From positions 62,001 through 126,000 of the forward strand of contig JBOEHG010000011.1 in assembly GCA_050633825.1 (NCBI GenBank): DNA of 64,000 bases, written 5' to 3'. The stretch comes from CANLBN01 sp050633825 (lineage in GTDB: Bacteria; Pseudomonadota; Gammaproteobacteria; Pseudomonadales; Cellvibrionaceae). Below are positions 8,263-17,507 of this stretch, one piece after another (within the stretch, counting starts at the first letter, position 1; each line of letters begins with the position of its first letter). The notes beneath the pieces are model-generated. The model was not told where the DNA came from. It did no database searches and saw only the letters and a list, made by a program, of their open reading frames with translations. The position numbers were made by a program, and so were the translations under genes.

Positions 8263-9246
8263 CTATTTAACAACTTCGCCGTGGGCTTGTTGGTCTGCAT
8301 GGTAGGAAGAGCGCACCAAAGGGCCACAAGCCGCTCGCTCAAAGCCCAAAGCATCCGCCAGGGTTTTATATTCTTCAAATTCTTCCGGTGTAACATAGCG
8401 CTGAACCGGCAGGTGATCCTTGGATGGCTGCAAGTATTGGCCAATAGTCAACATATCAATATTGTGCTCGCGCATATCACGCATTACTTCAATAATTTCT
8501 TCTTTAGTTTCACCCAAGCCGACCATCAAGCCTGATTTAGTCAGTACATCAGGGCGGCGTTTTTTATACTCTTTCAATAGTTTTAGCGACCATTGGTAAT
8601 TAGCACCCGGACGAGCCTCACGATATAGGCGCGGCACAGTTTCCAAATTATGGTTAAATACATCCGGCGCTTCTTTTTCAAGAATATCCAAGGCTATTTC
8701 CATGCGGCCACGAAAATCAGGTGTCAGAATCTCTACTTCTAAATTAGGTGAATGCACTCTGGCTTCACGAATACAATCAGCAAAATGCTGGGCACCACCA
8801 TCTCGTAAGTCATCGCGATCAACAGAAGTAATCACTACGTATTTCAAGCGCATTTCAGCAATAGCTTCAGCTAAATGAGCAGCCTCCTTGTCATCTAGAG
8901 GGTTAGGCTTACCGTGGCCCACATCGCAGAAAGGGCAACGACGGGTGCAAATATCACCCATGATCATAAAGGTCGCCGTTCCACCTGAAAAACACTCACC
9001 TAAATTGGGGCAAGACGCTTCTTCACAGACACTCGATAAACCGTTCTTCCGCAGAATTTTCTTAATTCTATCCACTTCAGCTGATGCAGCGGGAAGCCTA
9101 ACGCGTATCCAATCGGGTTTACGTTGTAATTGATCTGTTGCGATAACCTTAACCGGAATACGCTCAACCTTATCGGCATCGCGCAGCTTTTCACCCTGCT
9201 TGTGGCGGGTGGTTCGGCGGACGGGGGATGTGGGTAAATCTTTCAT
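8263..9246 (-). CDS. lipA: lipoyl synthase
   Basis: LipA is a radical-SAM enzyme that inserts two sulfur atoms into protein-bound octanoyl groups. The 327-residue protein has the auxiliary cluster cysteines in CEEASCPNLGEC and the radical-SAM motif in CTRRCPFCDVGHGKP. Further family blocks are VVITSVDRDDLRDGGA, FNHNLETVPRLY, KSGLMVGLGE and TIGQYLQPS; the conserved C-terminal RSSYHA is present. It starts two bases after lipB, so the two enzymes of protein lipoylation are made from one transcript. Confidence 0.97.
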   Translation of the reverse strand: MKDLPTSPVRRTTRHKQGEKLRDADKVERIPVKVIATDQLQRKPDWIRVRLPAASAEVDRIKKILRKNGLSSVCEEASCPNLGECFSGGTATFMIMGDICTRRCPFCDVGHGKPNPLDDKEAAHLAEAIAEMRLKYVVITSVDRDDLRDGGAQHFADCIREARVHSPNLEVEILTPDFRGRMEIALDILEKEAPDVFNHNLETVPRLYREARPGANYQWSLKLLKEYKKRRPDVLTKSGLMVGLGETKEEIIEVMRDMREHNIDMLTIGQYLQPSKDHLPVQRYVTPEEFEEYKTLADALGFERAACGPLVRSSYHADQQAHGEVVK

Positions 9247-9248
9247 AA

Positions 9249-9932
9249 TTATCTCATCGGTAGTGTATCGTCGTACTCAATCTCAGATACATTCAACTTA
9301 TTCGCAATCAATTGAATAGTAGATTGTTCAATCGCAGTATAATCAACGACTGCTTTCTCGCCCAAATCTTTTAGCTGAGTCATGGGCAAACCGGCATAAC
9401 CGCAAGGGTTAATTCGGTCAAAGGGCGACAAATCCATATCAATATTAATACTGATCCCATGAAAACAGCAGCCTTTTCTGACTCTTAGCCCTAAAGAGGC
9501 AATTTTGGCTTCTTGACCACGGGTAACAACATAGACACCAGGGGCATCGGGTTTGGGGTAAGCTTCAATATCATAAGACGCCAGTAGCTCAACCGCCACC
9601 TCTTCTAATAAGGTCACCATATCTCTTACGCCCATTTTGCGGCGCCTAAGATTGATCAAAGGGTAAGCTATCAATTGTCCCGGGCCATGGTAGGTTACCT
9701 GCCCACCTCGATCTGATTGAATTACGGGGATATCCCCGGGGTTAATCAAATGCTCGGGCTTGCCTGCTTGGCCTTGGGTATAAACCGGCGGATGTTGGAC
9801 CAGCCATAATTCATCTAAGGTATGCTCATCACGCCTGTCAGTAAAATCTGACATTGCTTGCCATGTTTGCTGATAAGGCTGCATACCCAAACGTCGCACG
9901 CACAACTGAGGCATAGCAGGTGCTACTACCAC
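9249..9932 (-). CDS. lipB: octanoyl-[acyl-carrier-protein]:protein N-octanoyltransferase
   Basis: LipB transfers octanoyl groups from ACP to lipoyl domains. The 227-residue protein has WLVQHPPVYTQGQAGK, the RGGQVTYHGPGQLIAYPLI block and the catalytic region SLGLRVRKGCCFHGISIN with the conserved lysine. Usually this segment reads (K)...CxxHG with the catalytic cysteine later; here the later catalytic cysteine is seen in INPCGYAGLPMTQL. The longest frame starts with GTG at 9932; an ATG six codons in (9914) is possible. It lies one base after the ybeD-like gene. Confidence 0.95.
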   Translation of the reverse strand: MVVAPAMPQLCVRRLGMQPYQQTWQAMSDFTDRRDEHTLDELWLVQHPPVYTQGQAGKPEHLINPGDIPVIQSDRGGQVTYHGPGQLIAYPLINLRRRKMGVRDMVTLLEEVAVELLASYDIEAYPKPDAPGVYVVTRGQEAKIASLGLRVRKGCCFHGISINIDMDLSPFDRINPCGYAGLPMTQLKDLGEKAVVDYTAIEQSTIQLIANKLNVSEIEYDDTLPMR

Positions 9933-9933
9933 T

Positions 9934-10215
9934 TCAAAGAACCATTTTTACGGCCGGGTGAGCAACTAACGCTTCATGGTAGGCTTGCAATTGATCAACA
10001 CCGGTCGCGGTAATATAAATAGTTAGCGACTGAAAACGGCCTTTGCCACTAGTCTTGATCGATACTTTACTGCGATCAAAATTAGGGGCAAAAGTCTCCG
10101 TCGTTGCCAATACAAAATCATGCATTTCCGTATTGGCATCCCCCATGATTTTCACTGGATAATTTTCACAAGGGAATTCAATTTTAGGAGGGTCTTGCGT
10201 CGTCATGCCATTCAC
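9934..10215 (-). CDS. ybeD: DUF493 / YbeD family protein
   Basis: A 93-residue protein of the YbeD family. The central PCENYPVKIMGDAN and SGKGRFQSLTIYITATG segments and the C-terminal HPAVKMVL are the family's usual conserved parts. E. coli YbeD has an ACT-like fold and unknown function, and its gene lies between dacA and lipB exactly as here. A second ATG at 10206 is an alternative start. Possible role in lipoate or D,D-carboxypeptidase regulation is only suggested by this constant neighbourhood. Confidence 0.9.
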   Translation of the reverse strand: MNGMTTQDPPKIEFPCENYPVKIMGDANTEMHDFVLATTETFAPNFDRSKVSIKTSGKGRFQSLTIYITATGVDQLQAYHEALVAHPAVKMVL

Positions 10216-10236
10216 ACATTCATCAAAAAATAATGA

Positions 10237-11403
10237 TTAATTAAAGAGTTGGTGAAAAAATAAAGAAATAGCATCGGTGAATCGGCTAAAAAAACCAGAC
10301 TTTTCAACAGCCTTTAGTGCAACCAAAGGCGTGTTTAATAATTCTTCACCTTCTAAGGTCACGACGATATTACCTAGCTCTTGTCCTGCAACAACAGGTG
10401 CTTCAATAATTTCATCAACACTGGCTTGAGCAACAAGACTATCTTCAGTACCACGCGGTACGGTTAAGAAAATATCTTTACCCACACCCAATGTAATCTC
10501 TTCTGTTACACCTTTCCAAATGCGAGACGTGGAAACAACTGCATCCTTTTCATAAAGTTTGTGCGTGTGATAATAACGAAAACCATAGGACAGTAATTTT
10601 TGAGACTCAACGGCCCTTGCATCATCAGAACGAGTACCCATAACAACTGAAATTAAACGCATACCCTCTTTCTCTGAAGAGGCAACCAAACAGTAACCTG
10701 CTTCTTCGGTATGTCCTGTTTTAACACCATCAACGGTTTTATCACGAAATAATAACTTATTACGGTTAGGCTGATTAATGCCATTGTAGCTAAAATACTT
10801 TTCGGAATAGAGCTTATAACTTTCAGGAAATTCTGTGATCAGCGCTTTTGCTAATAAAGCAATATCTCTGGCACTGGAATAATGGCCTTCTTCCGGCCAA
10901 CCCGTTGCATTGCGAAATTGAGTATTGGCCATCCCCAATAAAGCCGCTTGCTGATTCATTACATCAACAAAGGCTTCTTCACTGCCGGCGATATGCTCAG
11001 CGAGAGCGATTGTTGCATCATTACCGGACTGGATAATCATGCCACGCATTAGATCAATAACAGGCACTTGAGTCCCTTCACGGACAAACATTTTAGAACC
11101 GCCTTTTTTCCAGGCCGTAACACTAATAGGAACAAGATCTGTACGGCTGATGGCGCCACGTTCTATTTCTGAGGAAACAATATAGCTGGTCATCAATTTA
11201 GTAATACTCGCCGGAGGTAAAGCGGTATCAGCACTTTTTTCGGCTATTACACGACCTGAATTAGCGTCAATCAATAAGTAAGCCGTTGCTGCTAATTGAG
11301 GCGCAGCGGGGATAATGACCTGCCGCGGATTCGGGTTGGCTATTACAAAAGCTGAAAATAATAAAGAAAAGATAAGACTACTAGGGACAAGAAAGTTTCG
11401 CAT
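10237..11403 (-). CDS. dacA: serine-type D-Ala-D-Ala carboxypeptidase (PBP5/6 family)
   Basis: A periplasmic penicillin-binding protein that trims the terminal D-alanine from peptidoglycan pentapeptides. The three active-site motifs are present: SxxK in PPASITKLMTS, SxN in QSGNDATIAL and KTG in DGVKTGHTEEAGYC. A PBP5 C-terminal beta domain follows, ending in a helix (SGFFSRFTDAISLFFHQLF) that is probably the amphipathic membrane anchor. The frame opens 20 codons earlier, but I chose 11403 because the signal peptide MRNFLVPSSLIFSLLFSAFV begins there; no strong ribosome site is seen for either start. Confidence 0.93.
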   Translation of the reverse strand: MRNFLVPSSLIFSLLFSAFVIANPNPRQVIIPAAPQLAATAYLLIDANSGRVIAEKSADTALPPASITKLMTSYIVSSEIERGAISRTDLVPISVTAWKKGGSKMFVREGTQVPVIDLMRGMIIQSGNDATIALAEHIAGSEEAFVDVMNQQAALLGMANTQFRNATGWPEEGHYSSARDIALLAKALITEFPESYKLYSEKYFSYNGINQPNRNKLLFRDKTVDGVKTGHTEEAGYCLVASSEKEGMRLISVVMGTRSDDARAVESQKLLSYGFRYYHTHKLYEKDAVVSTSRIWKGVTEEITLGVGKDIFLTVPRGTEDSLVAQASVDEIIEAPVVAGQELGNIVVTLEGEELLNTPLVALKAVEKSGFFSRFTDAISLFFHQLFN

Positions 11404-11553
11404 AAACTGATATGAAATTGAGTGTGATAGAAAGGAGGCACCGTATTCAGCCTGCATCAGCAAAATAACGGGATATCCCCTTAAAAAGCGCGCAGTCTAC
11501 CATAAATTTACATAACAACAGATAACCGGATCACTATAGAGGATTATTGAGCA

Positions 11554-12477
11554 TCACTTACGGACAATATGGCCTGTTGTCATACCATTTGCCTGCAAGA
11601 TTTGCTGCCAAGAAAGAATGGACTGCTGATTCTCTGCCGGACCAATTTTAACGCGGTGTAAGCTATCACGCCCTTGTATCACATGGATAGTCTCTGACAG
11701 TATTCGCTGAAGGCGTGCCTGAAGCGATATGGCACTGGCACGCTGCTGGAATGCACCCAACTGCAGGTACAAGCCTTTGGCAGAATCAACTTGACTATTT
11801 GGCTGAATATTCCCGCCCTTTACTATTATTGGCTGTGCTGATATTGGTTGCGCTGGTACTGCTTGCACGGGTGTTGGCTGTGGAGAGGACAGTTGTGGCG
11901 CTGCCGCCTGAGTAGCTGATGGGGAAGTTACTTGAGGGGCTGGCTGGATTTGTCCCGGAAGCGGCGTCACGTCAACCACATCGACCAAACCCGTACCTGT
12001 CGCATCAATACCAAGCTTACGTGCTGCAGCGTAGCTCAAATCAATAATACGCTTACCGTGAAAAGGGCCGCGGTCATTAATCTTAACCACAACTGATTTA
12101 CCATTGCCGACATGGGTTACCCTGACATAACTGGGGATCGGTAATGTTTTATGGGCGGCCGTCATAGCAAACATATCGTAAACCTCACCATTGGCCGTAC
12201 GCCTACCATGAAACTTAGTGCCATACCAAGACGCTAACCCTCGCTCCTTATACCCATGACTATCAGACAATATCGTATAGGTTTTACCTAAAACAGTATA
12301 AGTTTTGGCGTTACCTGCTCGTGTCCGGGTAACCAAGCTGGGCGTGGCATCTTTGATATGAGAGACATCAATGGGACGAGCAGGGCCACCATCTTGAGGC
12401 TCACGAGTGATCGTAGAACAGGCACTTAGACACAAAATAAAGACTAAACTGAAAGACCGGTTTACCGCTCGATTCAT
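11554..12477 (-). CDS. rlpA: septal ring lytic transglycosylase RlpA
   Basis: RlpA cleaves denuded glycan strands at the division site. The 307-residue protein has a lipoprotein signal with lipobox LCLSACST, so it is anchored to the outer membrane. The double-psi beta barrel is clear in GLASWYGTKFHGRRTANGE, with KINDRGPFHGKRIIDLSYAAA later, including the catalytic Asp region. A proline/glutamine/alanine linker of about 60 residues follows, and then a C-terminal SPOR domain (KGLYLQLGAFQQRASA to IVRK) which would target denuded septal glycan. Neighbouring mltB and rodA place it in the cell-wall block. Confidence 0.92.
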   Translation of the reverse strand: MNRAVNRSFSLVFILCLSACSTITREPQDGGPARPIDVSHIKDATPSLVTRTRAGNAKTYTVLGKTYTILSDSHGYKERGLASWYGTKFHGRRTANGEVYDMFAMTAAHKTLPIPSYVRVTHVGNGKSVVVKINDRGPFHGKRIIDLSYAAARKLGIDATGTGLVDVVDVTPLPGQIQPAPQVTSPSATQAAAPQLSSPQPTPVQAVPAQPISAQPIIVKGGNIQPNSQVDSAKGLYLQLGAFQQRASAISLQARLQRILSETIHVIQGRDSLHRVKIGPAENQQSILSWQQILQANGMTTGHIVRK

Positions 12478-12533
12478 TGATTCAACCTAAACACTCTATT
12501 GATAACATTTAGTAACATTCTAAAATAATAATA

Positions 12534-13526
12534 TTAACTCTCAGAATTAGCTTTGGCGATTTCCTGACTTAACTGCCATACAGCCATTGCGTATAAACGG
12601 CTATGATTATAACGGGTAATCACATAAAAATTGTGTAAGCCTATCCAATACTCAGTACCCCAAGCACCTTCAAGCTGCATAGCGGTTGCAGAAGCAGCCT
12701 CATCAATTGCCGTCACTGGAATAAAGCCTTTGGTACGTAATTCACCAATCGTCGCTGATGGTCTCAAAGATTTATTAATAAGTGACTTATCATAATTCTT
12801 ATCTATACGGCTACGCACAGCAACTGTACCACCCGTCTTCCAGCCATGCCGTTTAAAATAATTAGCAACACTGCCTACGGCATCTTCTGCATTATTCCAA
12901 ATATCGGCAAATTCATCTTTATCATAATCAATCGCATAGGCTCGATAGCTGGATGGGATAAATTGACCATAACCCATTGCACCGGCATAAGAACCCGTTA
13001 AATCAAGCGGGTTTTGTTTTTGCTCTCGTGCCAATAATAAAAATTCTTTCAGCTCTTTACGGAAAAATTTACTTCGAGGCGGATAATCAAAGGCTAATGT
13101 ACTTAAAGCATCAATCACCCTAAAGCTGCCTTTACGCTCACCGTATAACGTTTCCACGCCAATGATAGCGACGATAATTTCTGCCGGCACACCAAATTCT
13201 TTTTCTGCACGCTCAAGAATACTTTGATTCTGTCGCCAAAATGCCACCCCTTTATTAATACGGACAGGCTTTATAAAAATTTTCCTATAACTTTCCCAGG
13301 TGTGTGTTTTTTCTGCTGGACGAGAGATTGCATCAATGATTGATTGTTTTTTAGTCGCACTCGCAAACCACGCATCTAATTCTTCACGAGAGAATTGATG
13401 CTCTTCAATCATCTCATTAATAAACACAGACGCCGCATTATTATTACTGTAAGTATCACTATCAGCCGAACTGCCTACGGATACTAAGCACAAAAACACC
13501 CCAAAAAAACCTAATCTTTTTATCAT
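12534..13526 (-). CDS. mltB: membrane-associated lytic murein transglycosylase B
   Basis: A 330-residue family 3 lytic transglycosylase with a Sec signal peptide (MIKRLGFFGVFLCLVSVGSSA). It is probably not lipidated because no lipobox cysteine follows the signal. Conserved blocks include IVAIIGVETLYGERKGSFRV, with the catalytic Glu in GVETLYG, then LSTLAFDYPPRSKFFR, GSYAGAMGYGQFIPSSYR and DIWNNAEDAVGSVANYF. The short C-terminal region has no extra peptidoglycan-binding domain. It lies between rodA and rlpA, as sltB1 does in Pseudomonas, and likely provides space for the elongation machinery. Confidence 0.93.
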   Translation of the reverse strand: MIKRLGFFGVFLCLVSVGSSADSDTYSNNNAASVFINEMIEEHQFSREELDAWFASATKKQSIIDAISRPAEKTHTWESYRKIFIKPVRINKGVAFWRQNQSILERAEKEFGVPAEIIVAIIGVETLYGERKGSFRVIDALSTLAFDYPPRSKFFRKELKEFLLLAREQKQNPLDLTGSYAGAMGYGQFIPSSYRAYAIDYDKDEFADIWNNAEDAVGSVANYFKRHGWKTGGTVAVRSRIDKNYDKSLINKSLRPSATIGELRTKGFIPVTAIDEAASATAMQLEGAWGTEYWIGLHNFYVITRYNHSRLYAMAVWQLSQEIAKANSES

Positions 13527-13618
13527 TGATTGAACCTAACCTTTTTATTAAAATTTAAGTATTTAATACTCAATATTTTACCCAAGTACTGACATTAAAA
13601 TACAATACTTTATTGACA

Positions 13619-14776
13619 CTAGCGATTCGCAGAAATTCTACGCGGTTCGGTACTTATTGCCATCAATAAACCAAAACCAAACATTAAAGTCACTAGAGAT
13701 GTTCCACCAAGGCTAACTAATGGCAAAGGCACCCCCACAACAGGTAACAATCCAGCAACCATACCCACATTAACAAAAACATAAACGAAAAAAGTTAATG
13801 TGATGCTACCGGCTAACAATCTGCGAAAGCTGTCTTGGGCATTGATCGCAATCACTAAACCCCGGGCAATAATTAATAGGTATATCCCTAATAAAATTAA
13901 AACACCGGTAAAGCCAAACTCTTCAGCAAGCACGGCAATAATAAAATCGGTATGGCTCTCAGGCAAAAAATCCAAATGCGATTGTGTTCCTTGGAGCCAG
14001 CCTTTGCCATCAAAGCCACCAGAGCCGATTGCCGTTTTTGACTGCATAATATTCCAGCCAGCACCTAACTTATCGGCTTCTGGGTTGAATAATGTCAGTA
14101 CTCGCTGCCGCTGGTAATCATGCAGTACATAACGCCACATTGGCCATATACTCGCCAACAACAACATTACAGCGCTTAAAATATAGCGCCAGCGTAAACC
14201 CGCATAAAATAAAACCACCAATCCCGATGTTGCCACCAAGATCGATGTCCCAAGGTCAGGCTGTTTCACAATCAATACCGTTGGTATAGCAACAAGTAAT
14301 AGCGAAACCAAGACATGCTTAAAACGCGGCGGCAAACTCTTATTGGATAAATAAGCAGCAATGGCTATCGGCATTGCCAATTTCATCATTTCAGAAGGCT
14401 GAAATCGAAAACCACCCAAACTGAGCCAGCGCTGAGCACCCTTGGCACCTACACCAACAAATAATACCAGCACCAATAATACCAAGGCTCCTAGATACAG
14501 TAACAGCGACCACCGCGCAAAATAATTAAGTCGAATTTGCGCAATGGCAAACATACCAAGATAAGCAATCACGAAGAAAACTACCTGCCGCTTGATCATC
14601 CCGCTATTACCTTCACTGGCACTATAGAGAACAATCAGTCCAAAGCCCGTTAAAATCAACAAAAATAGTAGCAGGATGGGGTCAATATGAATGGTTTGCC
14701 AAATACTACGTCGCCTTCGCAGATCATAACTGGCTTCCGGCATTCGCCGAATAAAGTCTTGCTGGCTAACCGACAT
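13619..14776 (-). CDS. rodA: peptidoglycan glycosyltransferase RodA
   Basis: A SEDS-family membrane glycosyltransferase that polymerises lipid II in the rod complex with PBP2. The 385-residue protein has about ten membrane segments and the family signatures GAQRWLSLGGFRFQPSEMMKLA, KQPDLGTS, DYQRQRVLTLFNPE, GWNIMQSKTAIGSGG, LPESHTDFIIAVLAEEFGF and the C-terminal LPLPVVSLGG-like block (VPLPLVSLGGTS). It overlaps the stop of mrdA by one base at the ATG, so the two partner proteins are coupled. Confidence 0.96.
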   Translation of the reverse strand: MSVSQQDFIRRMPEASYDLRRRRSIWQTIHIDPILLLFLLILTGFGLIVLYSASEGNSGMIKRQVVFFVIAYLGMFAIAQIRLNYFARWSLLLYLGALVLLVLVLFVGVGAKGAQRWLSLGGFRFQPSEMMKLAMPIAIAAYLSNKSLPPRFKHVLVSLLLVAIPTVLIVKQPDLGTSILVATSGLVVLFYAGLRWRYILSAVMLLLASIWPMWRYVLHDYQRQRVLTLFNPEADKLGAGWNIMQSKTAIGSGGFDGKGWLQGTQSHLDFLPESHTDFIIAVLAEEFGFTGVLILLGIYLLIIARGLVIAINAQDSFRRLLAGSITLTFFVYVFVNVGMVAGLLPVVGVPLPLVSLGGTSLVTLMFGFGLLMAISTEPRRISANR

Positions 14777-16653
14777 TAAGGCCGACCACGGCTAGCTAAT
14801 TTAGCTGGTGGGGATAGATATTTACCCAATAGATGTGCATCAAATAATTTACGTGCCACCGGCGCAGCAGAGCCCGAACCGGATTCGCCGTTCTCAACGA
14901 TGACCGCCACAGCTATTTGCGGGTCATCATAAGGAGCAAAACCCACAAACAAACCATGGTCGCGATGCCGCTCTTTCAATGCTTCGGAATCATACTCTTC
15001 ATTTTGCTTAATGCCCACGACCTGAGCCGTACCGGTTTTACCAGCCATCACATACTGCGCATTAACACTAATACGGCGAGCAGTTCCATTCGAGGCATGT
15101 ACAACATCCTTCATTGACTTAAAGATGAAATCCCAATAACGATCATCTACTTCCACATAATTGAGTAAATGTGGCTCAATTTCTCCTTGGTTAATCGATT
15201 TTACAACCTGAGGCTTTAAATGTTTCCCGCGATTGGCAATAGTATTCACCATAGTGGCTAACTGCAGTGGTGTTGTAAGAGAATCCCCCTGACCAATGCC
15301 AACATTTAAGGTATCACCGGGAAACCAGGGCAAGCGTCGAACGCGCTTTTTCCATTCCCGAGAGGGCCACAAACCACGACGTTCACTTGGTAGGTCAATT
15401 TTAGTGTATTGCCCAAAACCAAACTCTGTACCAAAACGATGTATACGATCAATCCCCATACGGAAAGCTAAATCGTAAAAGAAAGTATCTGATGATTGCA
15501 CAATGGCTTTATGAAGGTTCACAATGCCATGGCCTTCGCGCTTCCAATCACGATAGAGCCGCTCATCATTTTCCAACTGATAATAGCCGGGATCAAAAAT
15601 CTTATGGCTGCGACTAATAACACGCTCACTAAGTCCTGCCAAACCCAGCATTGGCTTCACTGTCGAAGCAGGTGGATAACGCCCTTGAATAGCGCGATCA
15701 AAAAGTGGAATATCTTTACTGTTTCTCAAGGCATTATAATTTTTATAACTGATGCCAGTCACAAATAAATTAGGGTCATAACTAGGCGTACTGAGTATTG
15801 AGAGCACGCCGCCGGTTTTCACATCAAGCACCACAACAGCACCTCGACGATCACCCATGGCTGTAGCGGCTGTTTGTTGTAAACGACTATCAAGGTGGAG
15901 CGTTAAATTTTTACCAGGTATAGGATTTTCTTGTTCCAAGGTGCGCAATACGCGCATACGTGCATTAATCTCAACATGTCTATAACCCACCTCACCAAAG
16001 AGGTCTTTTTCATAATACTTTTCTATGCCAATCTTACCAATCGTATGCACGCCTTGATAACGGCGCACTTCCTCTTCATCAAAACGACTCCATTCTCGAT
16101 CATTAATTTTACCGACATAACCCACACTATGAGCAAAGAGCGGGCCTGCAGGATAGTCGCGTACCAGCTGTGCCTCTACTTCAACACCAGACAAACGGTA
16201 TTCATTCACGGCTATTTTTGCTATTTCGCTTTCATCCAATCGGTATCTCAATGGGATAGGCTGATAAGGGCGTCGACTACTTTTAAGAGAGCGATAAAAA
16301 TCATTAATATGGTTTTCCTTGATAGTGATCAATTCACTCAAGATATCAATAGTTTCATCAAGGTTGGAGATGTTTTCAGGGACAAGAGAAAGAATATAGC
16401 TCGGCCGATTATCGGCAAGCAACTCCCCATTACGATCAAAAATCAAACCGCGCTGAGGGCTAATAGTTTGTACTAAAATACGATTGTTATCCGACTGTGT
16501 AGCGTAGTCTTCATAAGAAATAATTTGCAAGCTGTAATAACGAGCCAGCAGAATCAACACCAAACCAACAACTAATACGGCAGTAATCATGACTCGATAA
16601 CCAAACGTACGGGTCTCTGCGTGATAATTTTTAAACTGCTGATGTTCTTGCAT
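14776..16653 (-). CDS. mrdA: penicillin-binding protein 2 (elongation transpeptidase)
   Basis: The D,D-transpeptidase of the elongasome, a partner of RodA. The 625-residue protein has one N-terminal membrane segment (VMITAVLVVGLVLILLARYY), a dimerisation/pedestal domain beginning ISPQRGLIFDRNGELLADN, and a transpeptidase domain with SxxK in YPPASTVKPMLG, the SxD variant in QSSDTFFYDLA and KTG in AGKTGTAQVVG. These match PBP2 rather than PBP3. It follows rlmH after nine bases. Length is normal for the family. Confidence 0.96.
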   Translation of the reverse strand: MQEHQQFKNYHAETRTFGYRVMITAVLVVGLVLILLARYYSLQIISYEDYATQSDNNRILVQTISPQRGLIFDRNGELLADNRPSYILSLVPENISNLDETIDILSELITIKENHINDFYRSLKSSRRPYQPIPLRYRLDESEIAKIAVNEYRLSGVEVEAQLVRDYPAGPLFAHSVGYVGKINDREWSRFDEEEVRRYQGVHTIGKIGIEKYYEKDLFGEVGYRHVEINARMRVLRTLEQENPIPGKNLTLHLDSRLQQTAATAMGDRRGAVVVLDVKTGGVLSILSTPSYDPNLFVTGISYKNYNALRNSKDIPLFDRAIQGRYPPASTVKPMLGLAGLSERVISRSHKIFDPGYYQLENDERLYRDWKREGHGIVNLHKAIVQSSDTFFYDLAFRMGIDRIHRFGTEFGFGQYTKIDLPSERRGLWPSREWKKRVRRLPWFPGDTLNVGIGQGDSLTTPLQLATMVNTIANRGKHLKPQVVKSINQGEIEPHLLNYVEVDDRYWDFIFKSMKDVVHASNGTARRISVNAQYVMAGKTGTAQVVGIKQNEEYDSEALKERHRDHGLFVGFAPYDDPQIAVAVIVENGESGSGSAAPVARKLFDAHLLGKYLSPPAKLASRGRP

Positions 16654-16662
16654 AGTTGCTGC

Positions 16663-17145
16663 TTACTTGTGGTACGGATGGTTGTTGAGCAAAGTCCAAC
16701 CGCGATATAACTGTTCGGTCAAAATAATACGAACCAGCGGATGAGGCAGAGTCAGCGCAGACAAAGACCAATATTGACTTGCTCTATCAATGCAAGATTG
16801 CGCTAAGCCATCAGGCCCACCAATGAGTATTACAATGTCCTGTCCCGACATTTGCCAACTAGATAATTCTTTGGATACTTGCTCAGTGCTCCAATTTTTA
16901 CCTTTAACCTCTAATGCGATGACTTTATCATTCTTATCAATCGCAGCGAGCATCGATTTACCTTCAGCCAAAATAGCCTTGCTGTTATCTTGCGACTTGC
17001 CTCCTTGCGACCTTCCTCGCGGCCCCAATGGTAATTCAAGCCATTCGAATCGCCATTCACGGGGCAAGCGTTTTTGATACTCTTTTACACCAGTATTCAC
17101 CCAATCTGGCATACGAGTACCGACAGCAAGCACTCTAATACGCAT
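16663..17145 (-). CDS. rlmH: 23S rRNA (pseudouridine1915-N3)-methyltransferase
   Basis: RlmH is a small SPOUT methyltransferase that modifies helix 69 of 23S rRNA in assembled ribosomes. The 160-residue protein opens with RIRVLAVGTRMPDWVN and contains the knot motifs DIVILIGGPDGLAQ and LSALTLPHPLVRIILTEQLYR and ends in NNHPYHK. It lies two bases after rsfS, another ribosome factor; the pair is conserved across many bacteria upstream of mrdA. Confidence 0.96.
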   Translation of the reverse strand: MRIRVLAVGTRMPDWVNTGVKEYQKRLPREWRFEWLELPLGPRGRSQGGKSQDNSKAILAEGKSMLAAIDKNDKVIALEVKGKNWSTEQVSKELSSWQMSGQDIVILIGGPDGLAQSCIDRASQYWSLSALTLPHPLVRIILTEQLYRGWTLLNNHPYHK

Positions 17146-17147
17146 AG

Positions 17148-17507
17148 TTATAGTGTAGTATCTGTCTTTTGGCTACTATCCAGTGTATCAAGCGGTGCCC
17201 ACAACTTCTCTAAATCATAAAATTTCCTAGATTGCGGCAACATAACATGAACAACTATTTCTCCGAAATCCACTAAAGCCCAATCACCAGCGTCTATTCC
17301 TTCCATTCCAATGGGTCGGAAGTTTTGCTTCTTTGCTTCTTCAATTACATTGTTAGCCAAGGATTTAACATGACGAGAAGACGTCCCACTGGCAATCACC
17401 AGTGTGTCAGTAACATCACTCAACGCTTTAACATCCAAGGTAACGATATCCTGCGCTTTTAAATCATCTAATGCTTCAGTGATTAAGCTATTTAATTCAA
17501 TTGTCAT
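17148..17507 (-). CDS. rsfS: ribosomal silencing factor RsfS
   Basis: RsfS binds protein L14 and blocks subunit joining when nutrients are short. I start it at the ATG at 17507 (119 residues) because MTIELNSLITEALDDLKAQD is the family N-terminus; the frame stays open 42 codons further upstream only because it lies over the end of nadD. Conserved blocks are VIASGTSSRHVKSLANNV and the GDWALVDFGEIVVHVM motif with FYDLEKLW at the end. The start overlaps the end of nadD by 11 bases. Confidence 0.93.
   Translation of the reverse strand: MTIELNSLITEALDDLKAQDIVTLDVKALSDVTDTLVIASGTSSRHVKSLANNVIEEAKKQNFRPIGMEGIDAGDWALVDFGEIVVHVMLPQSRKFYDLEKLWAPLDTLDSSQKTDTTL

Noticed and set aside
15931..16476. A 181-codon plus-strand frame antisense to mrdA.
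   Set aside because: No ribosome site or motif; mrdA is complete and well conserved on the other strand.
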